From Acidobacteriota bacterium (GTDB lineage Bacteria > Acidobacteriota > Terriglobia > Acidiferrales > UBA7541), in assembly GCA_003225295.1 (NCBI GenBank), contig QHYZ01000047.1, positions 62,001 to 126,000 on the forward strand: a stretch of 64,000 bases of DNA, read 5' to 3'. Of this stretch, positions 36,726 to 44,833 are shown piece by piece. The first letter of the stretch is position 1; every line of letters starts with the position of its first letter. The translations under genes and the position numbers were made by a program. The notes under the pieces were generated by a model. It made no database searches, was not told the origin of the DNA, and worked only from the letters and a program-made list of their open reading frames with translations.

Positions 36726-37031
36726 TCAGATAACGTATTGGAGGCCGATACGGTAATGCCTCGGAGACGCCCGCTCTATCCAACGGACTTGAACAAGCGT
36801 GGGGATCTGTGCAGGCATATGAGGGAGCCTGAGCTGGCCTTGCAGGAGCGCGGATTGCTTGGGGGTGTGAGTCGCAAGAAGGCAGAACCCGCCGTCGGAG
36901 ATATCCTTTACCCGCCCGCTGATGGCCACTGTTTTGTTCTTCGTCTGATACGAAGACAATTCGCTACCCGCAAATTTCCCGTCGACTGGATAGCGGGAAT
37001 GGCTTCGTTTTGTACGCGATTGTAAATCCAT
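36726..37031 (-). CDS. PilZ-domain protein
   Basis: A 101-residue single-domain protein. The N-terminal RSHSR (R-x3-R) and the DISDGGFCLL motif (D-x-S-x-G-G) are the two cyclic-di-GMP-binding elements of PilZ domains; the C-terminal RIGLQYVI matches the usual GxxF end with variation. PilZ proteins relay cyclic-di-GMP levels to motility or exopolysaccharide machinery. It lies just downstream of the LuxR-type gene (87 nt) and near polysaccharide genes, consistent with that role, though its partner is unknown. Confidence 0.85.
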   Translation of the reverse strand: MDLQSRTKRSHSRYPVDGKFAGSELSSYQTKNKTVAISGRVKDISDGGFCLLATHTPKQSALLQGQLRLPHMPAQIPTLVQVRWIERASPRHYRIGLQYVI

Positions 37032-37118
37032 CTCATCACAGGGAGAACATAACCATTAGTTTTCGTGCCTTATTATAGAGTCAGAGTAATCCAGTATCGA
37101 TGGATGAAGAACGGCGCT

Positions 37119-37817
37119 TCACCCTGATGCACCTTGCGAAAACTGCAGGATTCTCGCCAGGATGCCGGACCGGTCACAAGCTCCAGTTTTGAACATAAGG
37201 GATCTCAAGAAAGCCTTTGCGGTATTGGGACTGATGTCCATTCGGCAGGCGATCTGCTTTGTTGCATGTCCCTGCATCAGAAGTCCGAGCGTTTCCGTTT
37301 CCCGCTGCGTCAAGCGAAATTTCTGAGCCACCAGTCCAAGATCAAGCGGTGCTCGGTGGTTCCTTTCCAGCAGAATGGCCAGACTCGGCCCGGCACCGTT
37401 TGCCATGTTAGATTTTAAGGTGAACACGCGTAACTGATACTGCCTCTTACCAGATGTAACCACATTGGAGAATCTTGGGCGCTGATTGCCGTTCGGCTTC
37501 GGAAGCAGCGACTCGATCCGTCGCACGAGGAGATTGTCAAAGCCTTTGTTTCGTCGCGGGGTTTCCGGATAAGAAAGGATACAAACAGCTTCCTCGTCTG
37601 CGTTAAGAGGCCGCAGGAAGGCGTCCAGCAATATAAGCCCAGCGGAATGGGAATTTGTTCTTTCAGACGGTCGAGGTATCAGTTCCTTCGCCCTCGCGCT
37701 TACCTCGGGCAGACCTCTTGACAGGCCATTTCCGTTTGTCGCGGAAGCGCGACGGAGTCTACCTCGAGGTCGGTCTTCGTTGGCGCGGCCCAGCTCACGT
37801 GTATACAGCATTTGCAT
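37119..37817 (-). CDS. LuxR-type transcriptional regulator
   Basis: A 232-residue protein. The C-terminal HTH (about 168-225) reads KFRLTQRETETLGLLMQGHATKQIACRMDISPNTAKAF, the LuxR/FixJ signature with conserved glutamates and the recognition helix. The first ~150 residues have no recognisable receiver Asp or autoinducer domain; a PAS-like segment (LILLDAFLRPLNADEEAVCIL) is possible. It may regulate the neighbouring PilZ gene 87 nt downstream. The signal sensed is unknown. Confidence 0.85.
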   Translation of the reverse strand: MQMLYTRELGRANEDRPRGRLRRASATNGNGLSRGLPEVSARAKELIPRPSERTNSHSAGLILLDAFLRPLNADEEAVCILSYPETPRRNKGFDNLLVRRIESLLPKPNGNQRPRFSNVVTSGKRQYQLRVFTLKSNMANGAGPSLAILLERNHRAPLDLGLVAQKFRLTQRETETLGLLMQGHATKQIACRMDISPNTAKAFLRSLMFKTGACDRSGILARILQFSQGASG

Positions 37818-38024
37818 TGCCCCACTCCAAAAACTGAAGAGTAGTAATTATAGAAATTGGATAGCTGGGTGGCGGTGGCCCGGCTGACAAAGTATCGTCA
37901 GCAATTCGAATCCCTTGGCCCATAGAGGCAGCCTAGGGTAGCAATCAGCGTCAGACTCGGTAATCCGCTGAATACAGGAGCCAGGAAACAGGAACAACTG
38001 AAACGCATGTAGAGGAAAGACCTC

Positions 38025-38180
38025 ATGAGCTTGTATTTCACTCAGTGCCTCTATTGCTCCTCAGGGCCTCCAGCAGGCACTCTCGGGGCTCCCGCGGAAC
38101 CGACGTACCAACGAAAGGTCTTGCTCACTTTGGACTTACAAGCATTTGGTCGTTCTACTCAAACACGGTTTTCGCTCTAA
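38025..38180 (+). CDS. Possible small protein (51 codons)
   Basis: An ATG with AGAGGAAAG about 9 nt upstream starts a frame MSLYFTQCLYCSSGPP that ends at 38180. It has a CLYC pair but no known motif. Only the ribosome site supports it; it may be chance. Confidence 0.2.
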   Translation: MSLYFTQCLYCSSGPPAGTLGAPAEPTYQRKVLLTLDLQAFGRSTQTRFSL

Positions 38181-38252
38181 AGCTGTTTCCGGCGGCTCGC
38201 GCCGGATGTTCTTCCCGGCCTGGTTCGTCTCGCCCGCTAGGAACGGGAAGAT

Positions 38253-38663
38253 ATGCTTACTATGTGGACCACAATCTCTTCTGAAAGTCCTTTGTATTGT
38301 CCGTCTTACAACCAAACGCAATTCCAAGAAAATAGCCATGAGGGTTTTACGAGGTCTCACCTCTTAAACGTACTTAAGGGGCCTCGCCCGAAGCAAACTG
38401 TCGCCAAGGCCGAGAAATTGAGCGACTCCCATCAGTTCGCAATGATTCAGGTCAAGAATGAAGCTCAGACAAAGGTTTTAATTGCCGTTGCACTGTCGAA
38501 AGTAGGCAAAACCGCAGATGCAATCGCTACAGCCGAAGCGGCGGTTCCACAACTTGCTCGCGTTCAGTCGGATGAAAGCATGCTTGCTGCTATCCGAGAT
38601 GATGCAGCGCGCTCGCTTCGAGACGCACAGGGTCTGCTAGACTATCTGAAGCCCATCCAATAG
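38253..38663 (+). CDS. Hypothetical protein, possible TPR-like fragment
   Basis: A 136-codon frame. The second half is rich in Ala and helical (KTADAIATAEAAVPQLARVQ, AAIRDDAARSLRDAQGLL) and resembles one TPR-like helical pair; the first 45 residues look non-coding. It could be the 3' remnant of a longer helical-repeat gene. No family identified. Confidence 0.3.
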   Translation: MLTMWTTISSESPLYCPSYNQTQFQENSHEGFTRSHLLNVLKGPRPKQTVAKAEKLSDSHQFAMIQVKNEAQTKVLIAVALSKVGKTADAIATAEAAVPQLARVQSDESMLAAIRDDAARSLRDAQGLLDYLKPIQ

Positions 38664-39003
38664 ATGCTTACCAATCTTGGTACCCAATTCTCGGATTACC
38701 CTGATAAGCCAATTCGGGGGAAAGTGATGAACCACTGACCATCACAAAATCCGCTTGGCATCAGTGCATCGCTACTCTGCCAGTCGCGTTACCTTACTCT
38801 TGGGCCGTTTCTACGGTCACTGGCCCGATTCGATATCGCGTCGAAGGAGCAATCCGAGCGATGGAAAAGGCTTGGACCACCGCGGGGAACACCTCGCCGT
38901 TGCCGTCATAGACGTAGCCGATGACCCGCCCGAGTCTCAACCAGGCCCGGTCGCAAAAGCTGACTTGCTTGGCCACGACGCCGGAAAGTGGAAGTGCGGG
39001 CAA

Positions 39004-40416
39004 TCAATTGCGAACACTAATTGGCAAGCGGAATTTCTCTCTCAAATCGCGCAATGCCTGCGCCGGAACAACCCGAAATTGGTTGTAAAGTAACTCTTCC
39101 CAATACACTGAGCCGTATCTTGGCAGTAGGTGTGTTTGCCACTGGTATATCAAGCCCAGATTCCAGACGACGAAAAGCACTACGAGGGGGACCAATCGGA
39201 CCGAAGCGCCTCGACTCTCTGGCCACAGCCGCGCGGCCCAGGCGAACAGCGAAGCAAGTCCGAGAATAAAGATCGGTGTCAAAGAGATAAAGAAGCGATT
39301 GCCAAATCCGACGTTTCCATACCACCACGGATAGCAAGAGACGAGACCGTAGAAAACAAGAGTTATGGTTAAGCAAATCGCTCCAACAACCTTGTCCAAG
39401 ATCCACCGACAAAAAAGTCCCGCAATTGCCAGGACGAGAATGGGCGTAAATACAAACAGCCCATGATCTGTTGAGAACAACACCCTCTCAAAGGCTGGAG
39501 ACGCCCAGTTCCAAGTGCTAAGTGCGTATGGCCCCATGCTGAGAGGATTTCCGAATACGATTTGCCTTGTGATGAGAGTCGGTAGTAGAGCGAAGAGAGT
39601 GCCGCCTCCAAAAATTCCATGTAGGCGCAGCGTGTTAGCAAACCCCTCCTGTCTACTACTGCCTGCGGCCAGAATTTCCGCATAAGAGGAAAAGACTTCA
39701 AATGCCACCGCCACCAAAAAAACAACATTGAGCTGGTAAACATCTATCATCAAGCCCGACAACAGCCCCAGCTTCAGCCATTGTCTAGTCGTGCGCGTGC
39801 CGCGCGTTCGCAGCCAATACCAGAGGAACAACGCATCTACAAAGACTGAATGCGCGTGGGACCACGCAGGCAGTAGATAAATGTACATCGGAACTGAGCT
39901 CCCAAACCAAACTCCGATCGTGGCCCAAAATGCCCACTGCTCCTTCACAAACCTTCGGGCCACCGCAAACGAAAGACAGAGGCCTGCGAAGCCGTACAGG
40001 GCTGTCGAAGCCGTCATCGCCGCCAAATAAGGCCAGGAGTGTCCATCAGGCGCAATATGCCAACCGAGATGCGCCAATCCAAAAACCGTCAGATGTGTGG
40101 GGATCAGAAACGGGCTCCAGAGAATGGCGGGACCGACCGAATAGAAATTCGGCAGATGTCCTGTTTTCGTTATCGGATTGTCAACAAAATGATCTACTAA
40201 AAAGATTTTCAGCAATTCCTCATTCGGATTCTGGAAGTCTGAGGAAAAACTGAAATTATGATCAACTAGTGGAGAACGAAGGTAAGCATAATATCCGACC
40301 CCGTCACCGCCGACTTGAGCATGAAGAAAGGGGAGGCTCAGCAGGAATACGAAGAAGAGTGCCTTCTCGTAGTTCGACCGCCCGCGCCAAAAACGCTGGA
40401 GGAAGTTGGTTTTCAT
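39004..40416 (-). CDS. Polytopic membrane protein, probable GT-C glycosyltransferase
   Basis: A 470-residue protein with about ten hydrophobic helices and a large first extracytoplasmic loop containing GGDGVGYYAYLRSPLVD, the position where GT-C enzymes keep an acidic catalytic motif. Other features are HSHSVF-like AWSHAHSVF and PWWYGNVGFGNRFF. The layout is that of the DUF2029/ArnT-like polyprenyl-phosphate sugar transferases, so it probably adds a sugar to a lipid-linked or protein acceptor on the outer face of the inner membrane. It forms a loose cluster with the next two genes on the same strand (gaps of 134 and 277 nt). Confidence 0.7.
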   Translation of the reverse strand: MKTNFLQRFWRGRSNYEKALFFVFLLSLPFLHAQVGGDGVGYYAYLRSPLVDHNFSFSSDFQNPNEELLKIFLVDHFVDNPITKTGHLPNFYSVGPAILWSPFLIPTHLTVFGLAHLGWHIAPDGHSWPYLAAMTASTALYGFAGLCLSFAVARRFVKEQWAFWATIGVWFGSSVPMYIYLLPAWSHAHSVFVDALFLWYWLRTRGTRTTRQWLKLGLLSGLMIDVYQLNVVFLVAVAFEVFSSYAEILAAGSSRQEGFANTLRLHGIFGGGTLFALLPTLITRQIVFGNPLSMGPYALSTWNWASPAFERVLFSTDHGLFVFTPILVLAIAGLFCRWILDKVVGAICLTITLVFYGLVSCYPWWYGNVGFGNRFFISLTPIFILGLASLFAWAARLWPESRGASVRLVPLVVLFVVWNLGLIYQWQTHLLPRYGSVYWEELLYNQFRVVPAQALRDLREKFRLPISVRN

Positions 40417-40550
40417 CGACCTTGACAGTGATTCGAACTGTTCGACAAGTGCAGGCTAGCATGACGAAAGCAGCGACGCCACACGCCCGCTTGATGCGGT
40501 ATTAACTTAGGATAAGCATTCAGAGAAAATCCAAATACGGCGGAAAGAAC

Positions 40551-42125
40551 TTAGGCGAGGTCGATTTTGGCTGGAGATGAATGGATTGGCATTCCGGCCG
40601 CTTCAAGACCCGGCTTGCTAAGCACAGCGATGAGTGAAAGTGGAGGCAAGGGCAAGAGTTTGTCCAGCACGCGGAACACAGGAGTCAGCACGTTCAGCAG
40701 TTTAATTTGCAAGAAGCCAAAGGCACGCCGCCGCAAGAGTTTCCCGTTAATCCACCAGGCGACGACGCCGACACGGTTAAATTCCAGCATAGTATCCACG
40801 TGGAAGCCCGCTCTACTGGCCAGCACTCTTAATTGATCTTGCGTATAGCGCCGCTGATGGCCCAGAGCATCATCAAGTGTCCCCATGAGCCAAGGACCGC
40901 ACGGAACCAGAATGATCGCTCGCCCATCCTGCTCCAGAGCTTCACGGATATTCCGCAAAGCCCCCAGGTCGTTGGCCAGATGTTCAACCACGTTCAAGCA
41001 AATCACCGTGTCAAATTCTTGTTCCTTTGGATACGTCTCTCCAGATTGTCCATCCGTGTAACCAACATGAAGGTATGGCCGATTCCGGCTAATATTTTCG
41101 AGGTATGTAAGATACAACGGATTGATGTCGCTGGCCCAGTACACTTTGCGTGGAACCAGTTGCAAAGTCAGATTGCCTGTTCCCGCGCCTATCTCCAATA
41201 CTTTCTCGCCCACGTAAGGACGGATAACATCCGCCATCCACTTTGTGAAGCGTGGTGCGCGATTGAGGCGGCCGAGAATCTGGCTTCCATAAACGTCCTC
41301 GGCGTAGATGTGGTCGGAAAAGCCAAACCGCAATATCGCGCCGATGGCCCGGATGCCATCCTTCCATTTGATCTTTTTCCCTTCCTGATAAGTGCGGCCT
41401 GCATAGCGAATCGGGACTTCGAATATGCGCGCTCCGCGTTTGGCCAGCTTGATGCTGATTTCCGGCTCGATTTCAAACCCTTGGCCCACTAGTGGCACGC
41501 TTTTCATCAAATCGGTTCTGACCATCTTGTAGCAGGTTTCCATGTCCGTGAGATTCAGATCCGACACGAGGTTGCACAAAAGAGTTAGAAAGCGATTCCC
41601 CAGCTCATGGCGGAAGAAGAGAACACGCCGGTATTCGCTGGCGAGAAAGCGCGAACCAAACACGGCGTCGGCTTGTTCTTCCAAAAAGACCTTGACCATT
41701 TTAAGGAGATCGGAAGGATGGTACTCAAGATCCGCATCATGAATAACGGTCAATTCTGCGTTGGCCTGCGACAATGCCGTGTGGATTGCCGCCGCCTTTC
41801 CCTGGTTTGTCTCGTGTCGGAGAAATAGCCATTCCAGCTTGTGGGGAGGTGCTGCAACCACCGACTGTTGAAACTCACTCAAGGCCGTCCCAGTCTGGTC
41901 GCTCGAACCGTCGTCCACCACAATAACTTCGATATGGTCCAGCAGCGGAGACTGACCCAGGATTTTGAGCCGTTCGAGACTAGTGCAGACCAAATGCTCC
42001 TCATTGTAAACGGGCACAAGAATGGAAAGTGTCGTCGAGGCTTTCATTGGAAATCTGGCGTCGCCCTCTCTCGAACCATTAAGGTCCAACGGATTTAACG
42101 CCTCTCTGGGAAAGAAGACACTCAC
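40551..42125 (-). CDS. GT2 glycosyltransferase fused to a class I SAM methyltransferase
   Basis: A 524-residue bifunctional protein. Residues about 30-270 are a GT2/DPM1-like domain: SILVPVYNEEH, VIVVDDGSSD, VIHDADLEYHP (DAD at 130-132) and GSRFL. From about 290 a methyltransferase begins: motif I VLEIGAGTG (309-317), DINPLYL, and VICLNVVEHLAND, the pattern of ubiE/BioC-type O- or C-methyltransferases. The GTG at 42125 with GAGG 9 nt upstream is chosen; an ATG 78 nt downstream is an alternative. Polyprenol-phosphate sugar synthesis would feed the adjacent GT-C enzymes. The methyltransferase may cap or modify the glycan. Cytoplasmic. Confidence 0.88.
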   Translation of the reverse strand: MSVFFPREALNPLDLNGSREGDARFPMKASTTLSILVPVYNEEHLVCTSLERLKILGQSPLLDHIEVIVVDDGSSDQTGTALSEFQQSVVAAPPHKLEWLFLRHETNQGKAAAIHTALSQANAELTVIHDADLEYHPSDLLKMVKVFLEEQADAVFGSRFLASEYRRVLFFRHELGNRFLTLLCNLVSDLNLTDMETCYKMVRTDLMKSVPLVGQGFEIEPEISIKLAKRGARIFEVPIRYAGRTYQEGKKIKWKDGIRAIGAILRFGFSDHIYAEDVYGSQILGRLNRAPRFTKWMADVIRPYVGEKVLEIGAGTGNLTLQLVPRKVYWASDINPLYLTYLENISRNRPYLHVGYTDGQSGETYPKEQEFDTVICLNVVEHLANDLGALRNIREALEQDGRAIILVPCGPWLMGTLDDALGHQRRYTQDQLRVLASRAGFHVDTMLEFNRVGVVAWWINGKLLRRRAFGFLQIKLLNVLTPVFRVLDKLLPLPPLSLIAVLSKPGLEAAGMPIHSSPAKIDLA

Positions 42126-42402
42126 TATAGTCGCCTCGCGATTCGCTGAGACGTCAATCTTCTGCCAGAAATAGTTCGTGAACTGGTCAATAGTCTCATT
42201 CAGGTCGTCCCAGGACGGAGCTTATAGGTAAGGCAACAAGTATTTTCTCAGAAGGCATGCATTGCATTACGACTTCGAAATCCGGTTCGTAGCCTTTTGG
42301 TAACGCACCTACTAAGGCAAGGAGTTGCTACCGGGGTGCTGGCCGCACGTGGAAACTGATGCACTCATAAAGCCAAGGACAGGGTCCCGGGAAGAGAACG
42401 CC

Positions 42403-43698
42403 TCAAGCCTTGCGATGCGCGAGCGCGCGAATCTCACCCCAGACGACGAATGCAAGATAGACGGAAAGTAGAATAAGCTCCGGCTCGATGGCGTGACGGT
42501 ACTTTGCGGTCGGATACGCGAGGTAATACGGAATCGGATAGATAATGATTGCCGCGGAAAAGAGAAGCCAGCCGCGTGGTCGCCTGGTTAAACCAAAGAG
42601 AATGCCCAGCCACCCAAGTAGAGACAACGGCCAAAATTCCCAGGCTTTCCACCATTCCCGTGTCCAATAAATTAGCAAACTGCCATCCCAAAACCACAGT
42701 GCTCGGTGAAGCGTCAGGTGGACAAATTCGGAGGGATACTTGCGAATGAAGGCCAAGCTGTCCTGCTTGTAATAATCGATGTAGCGCATTTCACCCCAGG
42801 CGGCATATTTCTGAAGCTCCCCTGGATTGAGCCCCGGATGAATGCCCGCATAGCCCATTCCATTGCTGAAATGATAGTTGCCCAGGTGGAATTCAAACCA
42901 ATAATTGCTGCGAAAGAAAACCGGGCGGCCGAACACGAGTTCGTTGCGAATCAGCCAGGGGGATACCAGCGCTGCGAAGAGGACACCGGCGAGCGTCATG
43001 GGCGCGAGCCATCTCCGGAGTGCGCGATGATTTACGAAACCAACGTAGGCAAACGTGAATGGCATCACGCTGAGCAATGCGGGATTGGTTAGCGCAATCA
43101 ATGCCCAAATTGCGCCGAACGCTAGCCAAAGTCTTCTGCTGTTCTTCTCCGCAACGTCCAGTGTGACGATGAACACAACGGAAAGCAGAAATGCGCTCGC
43201 CGTGAAGTCCCAAATCCAGGAAACTGGCCAGCGAAAGAAAAAAGGGCTGAGCGCCCAAATCCACGCGGCGCACAATCCGACTTGCGTACCAAGACTGCGG
43301 CGACCCAAGCCGTAGATGGCAACTCCCGTTGCGGCTGCGATGATGCACTGGATACCGATCAGCACCAGTGCCGAGGTTTCGGAGTAAATTCCGAAGATTC
43401 GAAACACCAGGGCACACAAGTAAGGATAAACAGGAGCGATCCATGCAGTGGGCCCGGTGTCCTGGTAAAAAGGCGCACTGAAACCCTGCCCGCGCACGAT
43501 ATGCTCGGCGATGCTGCAAATTTCCGCTCCAAAAGGAAGAATCGATCCGGGAGCGCGGACGTAGGTTTTCTTCCACAGAACAAAACCGAAGCGCAGAATA
43601 AGTCCGCAAATGAAAAGCAAGATTTGTAAATATCTGTCAGACGTGGAATTGGCCGGCGAACCGGGAGTTGTAGGAGTTTCCGGAGCGATGACGGACAT
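42403..43698 (-). CDS. ArnT/PMT-like GT-C glycosyltransferase
   Basis: A 431-residue integral membrane protein with about ten helices. Its first extracytoplasmic loop (FGAEICSIAEHIVRGQGFSAPFYQDTGPTAWIAPVYPYL) has the acidic residue and the G-x-P-Y-P pattern seen in the ArnT/Pmt and GT39/83 families, which transfer sugars from polyprenyl phosphate. A 12-15 residue motif FRSNYWFEFHLGNYHFSNGMGYAGIHP lies in the C-terminal half. It would use the product of the GT2 domain of the gene at 40.5 kb. The 277-nt space between them carries nothing recognised. Confidence 0.8.
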   Translation of the reverse strand: MSVIAPETPTTPGSPANSTSDRYLQILLFICGLILRFGFVLWKKTYVRAPGSILPFGAEICSIAEHIVRGQGFSAPFYQDTGPTAWIAPVYPYLCALVFRIFGIYSETSALVLIGIQCIIAAATGVAIYGLGRRSLGTQVGLCAAWIWALSPFFFRWPVSWIWDFTASAFLLSVVFIVTLDVAEKNSRRLWLAFGAIWALIALTNPALLSVMPFTFAYVGFVNHRALRRWLAPMTLAGVLFAALVSPWLIRNELVFGRPVFFRSNYWFEFHLGNYHFSNGMGYAGIHPGLNPGELQKYAAWGEMRYIDYYKQDSLAFIRKYPSEFVHLTLHRALWFWDGSLLIYWTREWWKAWEFWPLSLLGWLGILFGLTRRPRGWLLFSAAIIIYPIPYYLAYPTAKYRHAIEPELILLSVYLAFVVWGEIRALAHRKA

Positions 43699-44007
43699 AG
43701 GTTCTATTGTGAGAGACTATCTGGAACAGTCGCAAGATCGAGTTGGACAGCCCAACTCTTATTCGGCACTAGGGAACGCGCTCTAGAGTGGCAAAATCGG
43801 ACCGTCCTACGCCTAGGACTCCACGTCTGCGGTAATCAGAGTTTATTGCTGCCTAGAAACGCGAGATTTCAATCGCGCTGGTGACTGGATGTCCAACCTG
43901 ATACACGGGTCGGTGCGAGGATAAACACGCGATCCTAGCCAGGATTTGGCGGAGCCAGCCCCTACCTACCTTAGGCTGTTAAACTCTGGATGATGAGGTG
44001 AATGCAG
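43699..44007. other. 309-bp region upstream of the DUF433 gene
   Basis: Divergent intergenic region between the GT-C gene and the antitoxin gene. GAGGTG just before 44008 is the only clear signal; no gene or repeat found. Confidence 0.4.
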
Positions 44008-44217
44008 ATGGCTGGCGTCATGATCAAAGATCTGAATATCCTCGGAGGCCGGCCCGTCTTCCGCGGCACGCGTGTCCCGTTCAAGGTCTTGATTGACTAT
44101 TTGGAGGGGGGCGACACTTTGGATCAGTTTCTGGAGCAGTATCCAAGCGTGAACCGCGAACTTGCCACTACTGCCATCGAAGAAGCACGGCAGAGTCTTG
44201 TGGCACAACTCAAGTGA
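44008..44217 (+). CDS. DUF433 antitoxin
   Basis: A 69-residue protein with the DUF433 pattern: the turn ILGGRPVFRGTRVPFKVLIDYLEGGDT followed by FLEQYPSVNRELATTAIEEAR. DUF433 proteins are VapB-like antitoxins that fold as a winged helix-like domain and sit before a DUF5615 PIN-like toxin. The ATG at 44008 has GAGG 9 nt upstream; an ATG two codons earlier is too close to it. Its stop overlaps the GTG of the toxin remnant (GTGA), the normal arrangement of the pair. Confidence 0.85.
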   Translation: MAGVMIKDLNILGGRPVFRGTRVPFKVLIDYLEGGDTLDQFLEQYPSVNRELATTAIEEARQSLVAQLK

Positions 44218-44563
44218 AAGTTCCGATCGACGAGTGCGCTCCCAAAGCGCTTAAAAGGCACCTGACAAATCGCGTCCACGAATGTGTCACTGTTCAGGAA
44301 GCGGTTGGTCTGGAAAGCAGAACGGCGAACTTTTGAGCCTCGCGGAAGCTGCTTTTGATGTTTTGGTCACGGTGGACACAAACCTCCGCTACCAACAAAA
44401 CTTGGCGGATCGCAGAATCGCTATTTTGCTTCTCCAGTCATCCTCCAATCGTCTGGAGCACCTCCGCCAACACTTCCCCGCCTCGGCAGTGATACCTGAG
44501 TCTCCCATGGAGGCTCGAAAAGCTTCAGGGAGAGTCCGGCGAACTGCGCCTCCGCGTCGGTGA
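44214..44563 (+). pseudogene. DUF5615 (PIN-like) toxin gene, frameshifted
   Basis: Starting at the GTG that overlaps the antitoxin stop, the frame reads VKVPIDECAPKALKRHL then HECVTVQEA, the DUF5615 N-terminus with its active-site Asp. At about 44304 GCG-GT-TGG lacks one base, and the rest of the toxin (WSGKQNGELLSLAEAAFDVLVTVDTNL then RRIAILLLQSSSNRLEHLRQHFPA) continues in the next frame. Restoring a single G gives about 116 residues, the family length. So the toxin is probably inactive, or the G-run is misread. An antitoxin left without toxin can persist. Confidence 0.75.
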
Positions 44564-44833
44564 CTACCGCGAAGCAGCCGACCGATTTAGGAATCGAATG
44601 CCTCTTCTTCACCCCGTACTCTTCGATGGCTTCCAAGGTCTGACCCTCGGCAGGTTTAATGGAATTTGTTCGCTCGTACGATTCCACCAACTTCGGCCTT
44701 CCCTCGAACCGGGACGGGTCGGCTCCTGCATTACGCTTTTCTAGGCCTGTCCGCGGCACTAGCGGTTGTCCGTTACGCATTCTCGGAATGCCGTTCCGCC
44801 CCTACCCAGAAACAAATGGATTAGAGGATTCCC

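Larger units (their letters stand above)
37818..39003. other. 1.2-kb region without a convincing gene
   Basis: Apart from two weak open frames described separately (38025-38180 and 38253-38663), I see only scattered short frames. At 38794-39003, minus strand, a frame in phase with the stop of the downstream-reading glycosyltransferase gene contains GYVYDGNGEVFPAVVQA, which resembles the start of a carboxypeptidase-regulatory domain, perhaps the remnant of a larger gene. No RNA structure was recognised. Confidence 0.4.

Noticed and set aside
37880-38020. Possible riboswitch (purine-rich, hairpin-forming leader) before the 38-kb frames
   Set aside because: No match to a known cyclic-di-GMP, cobalamin or other riboswitch consensus that I could trace, and no convincing gene after it.
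44421-44780. 119-codon minus-strand frame over the DUF5615 remnant
   Set aside because: Overlaps a recognisable toxin sequence on the other strand and has no family or start signal of its own.
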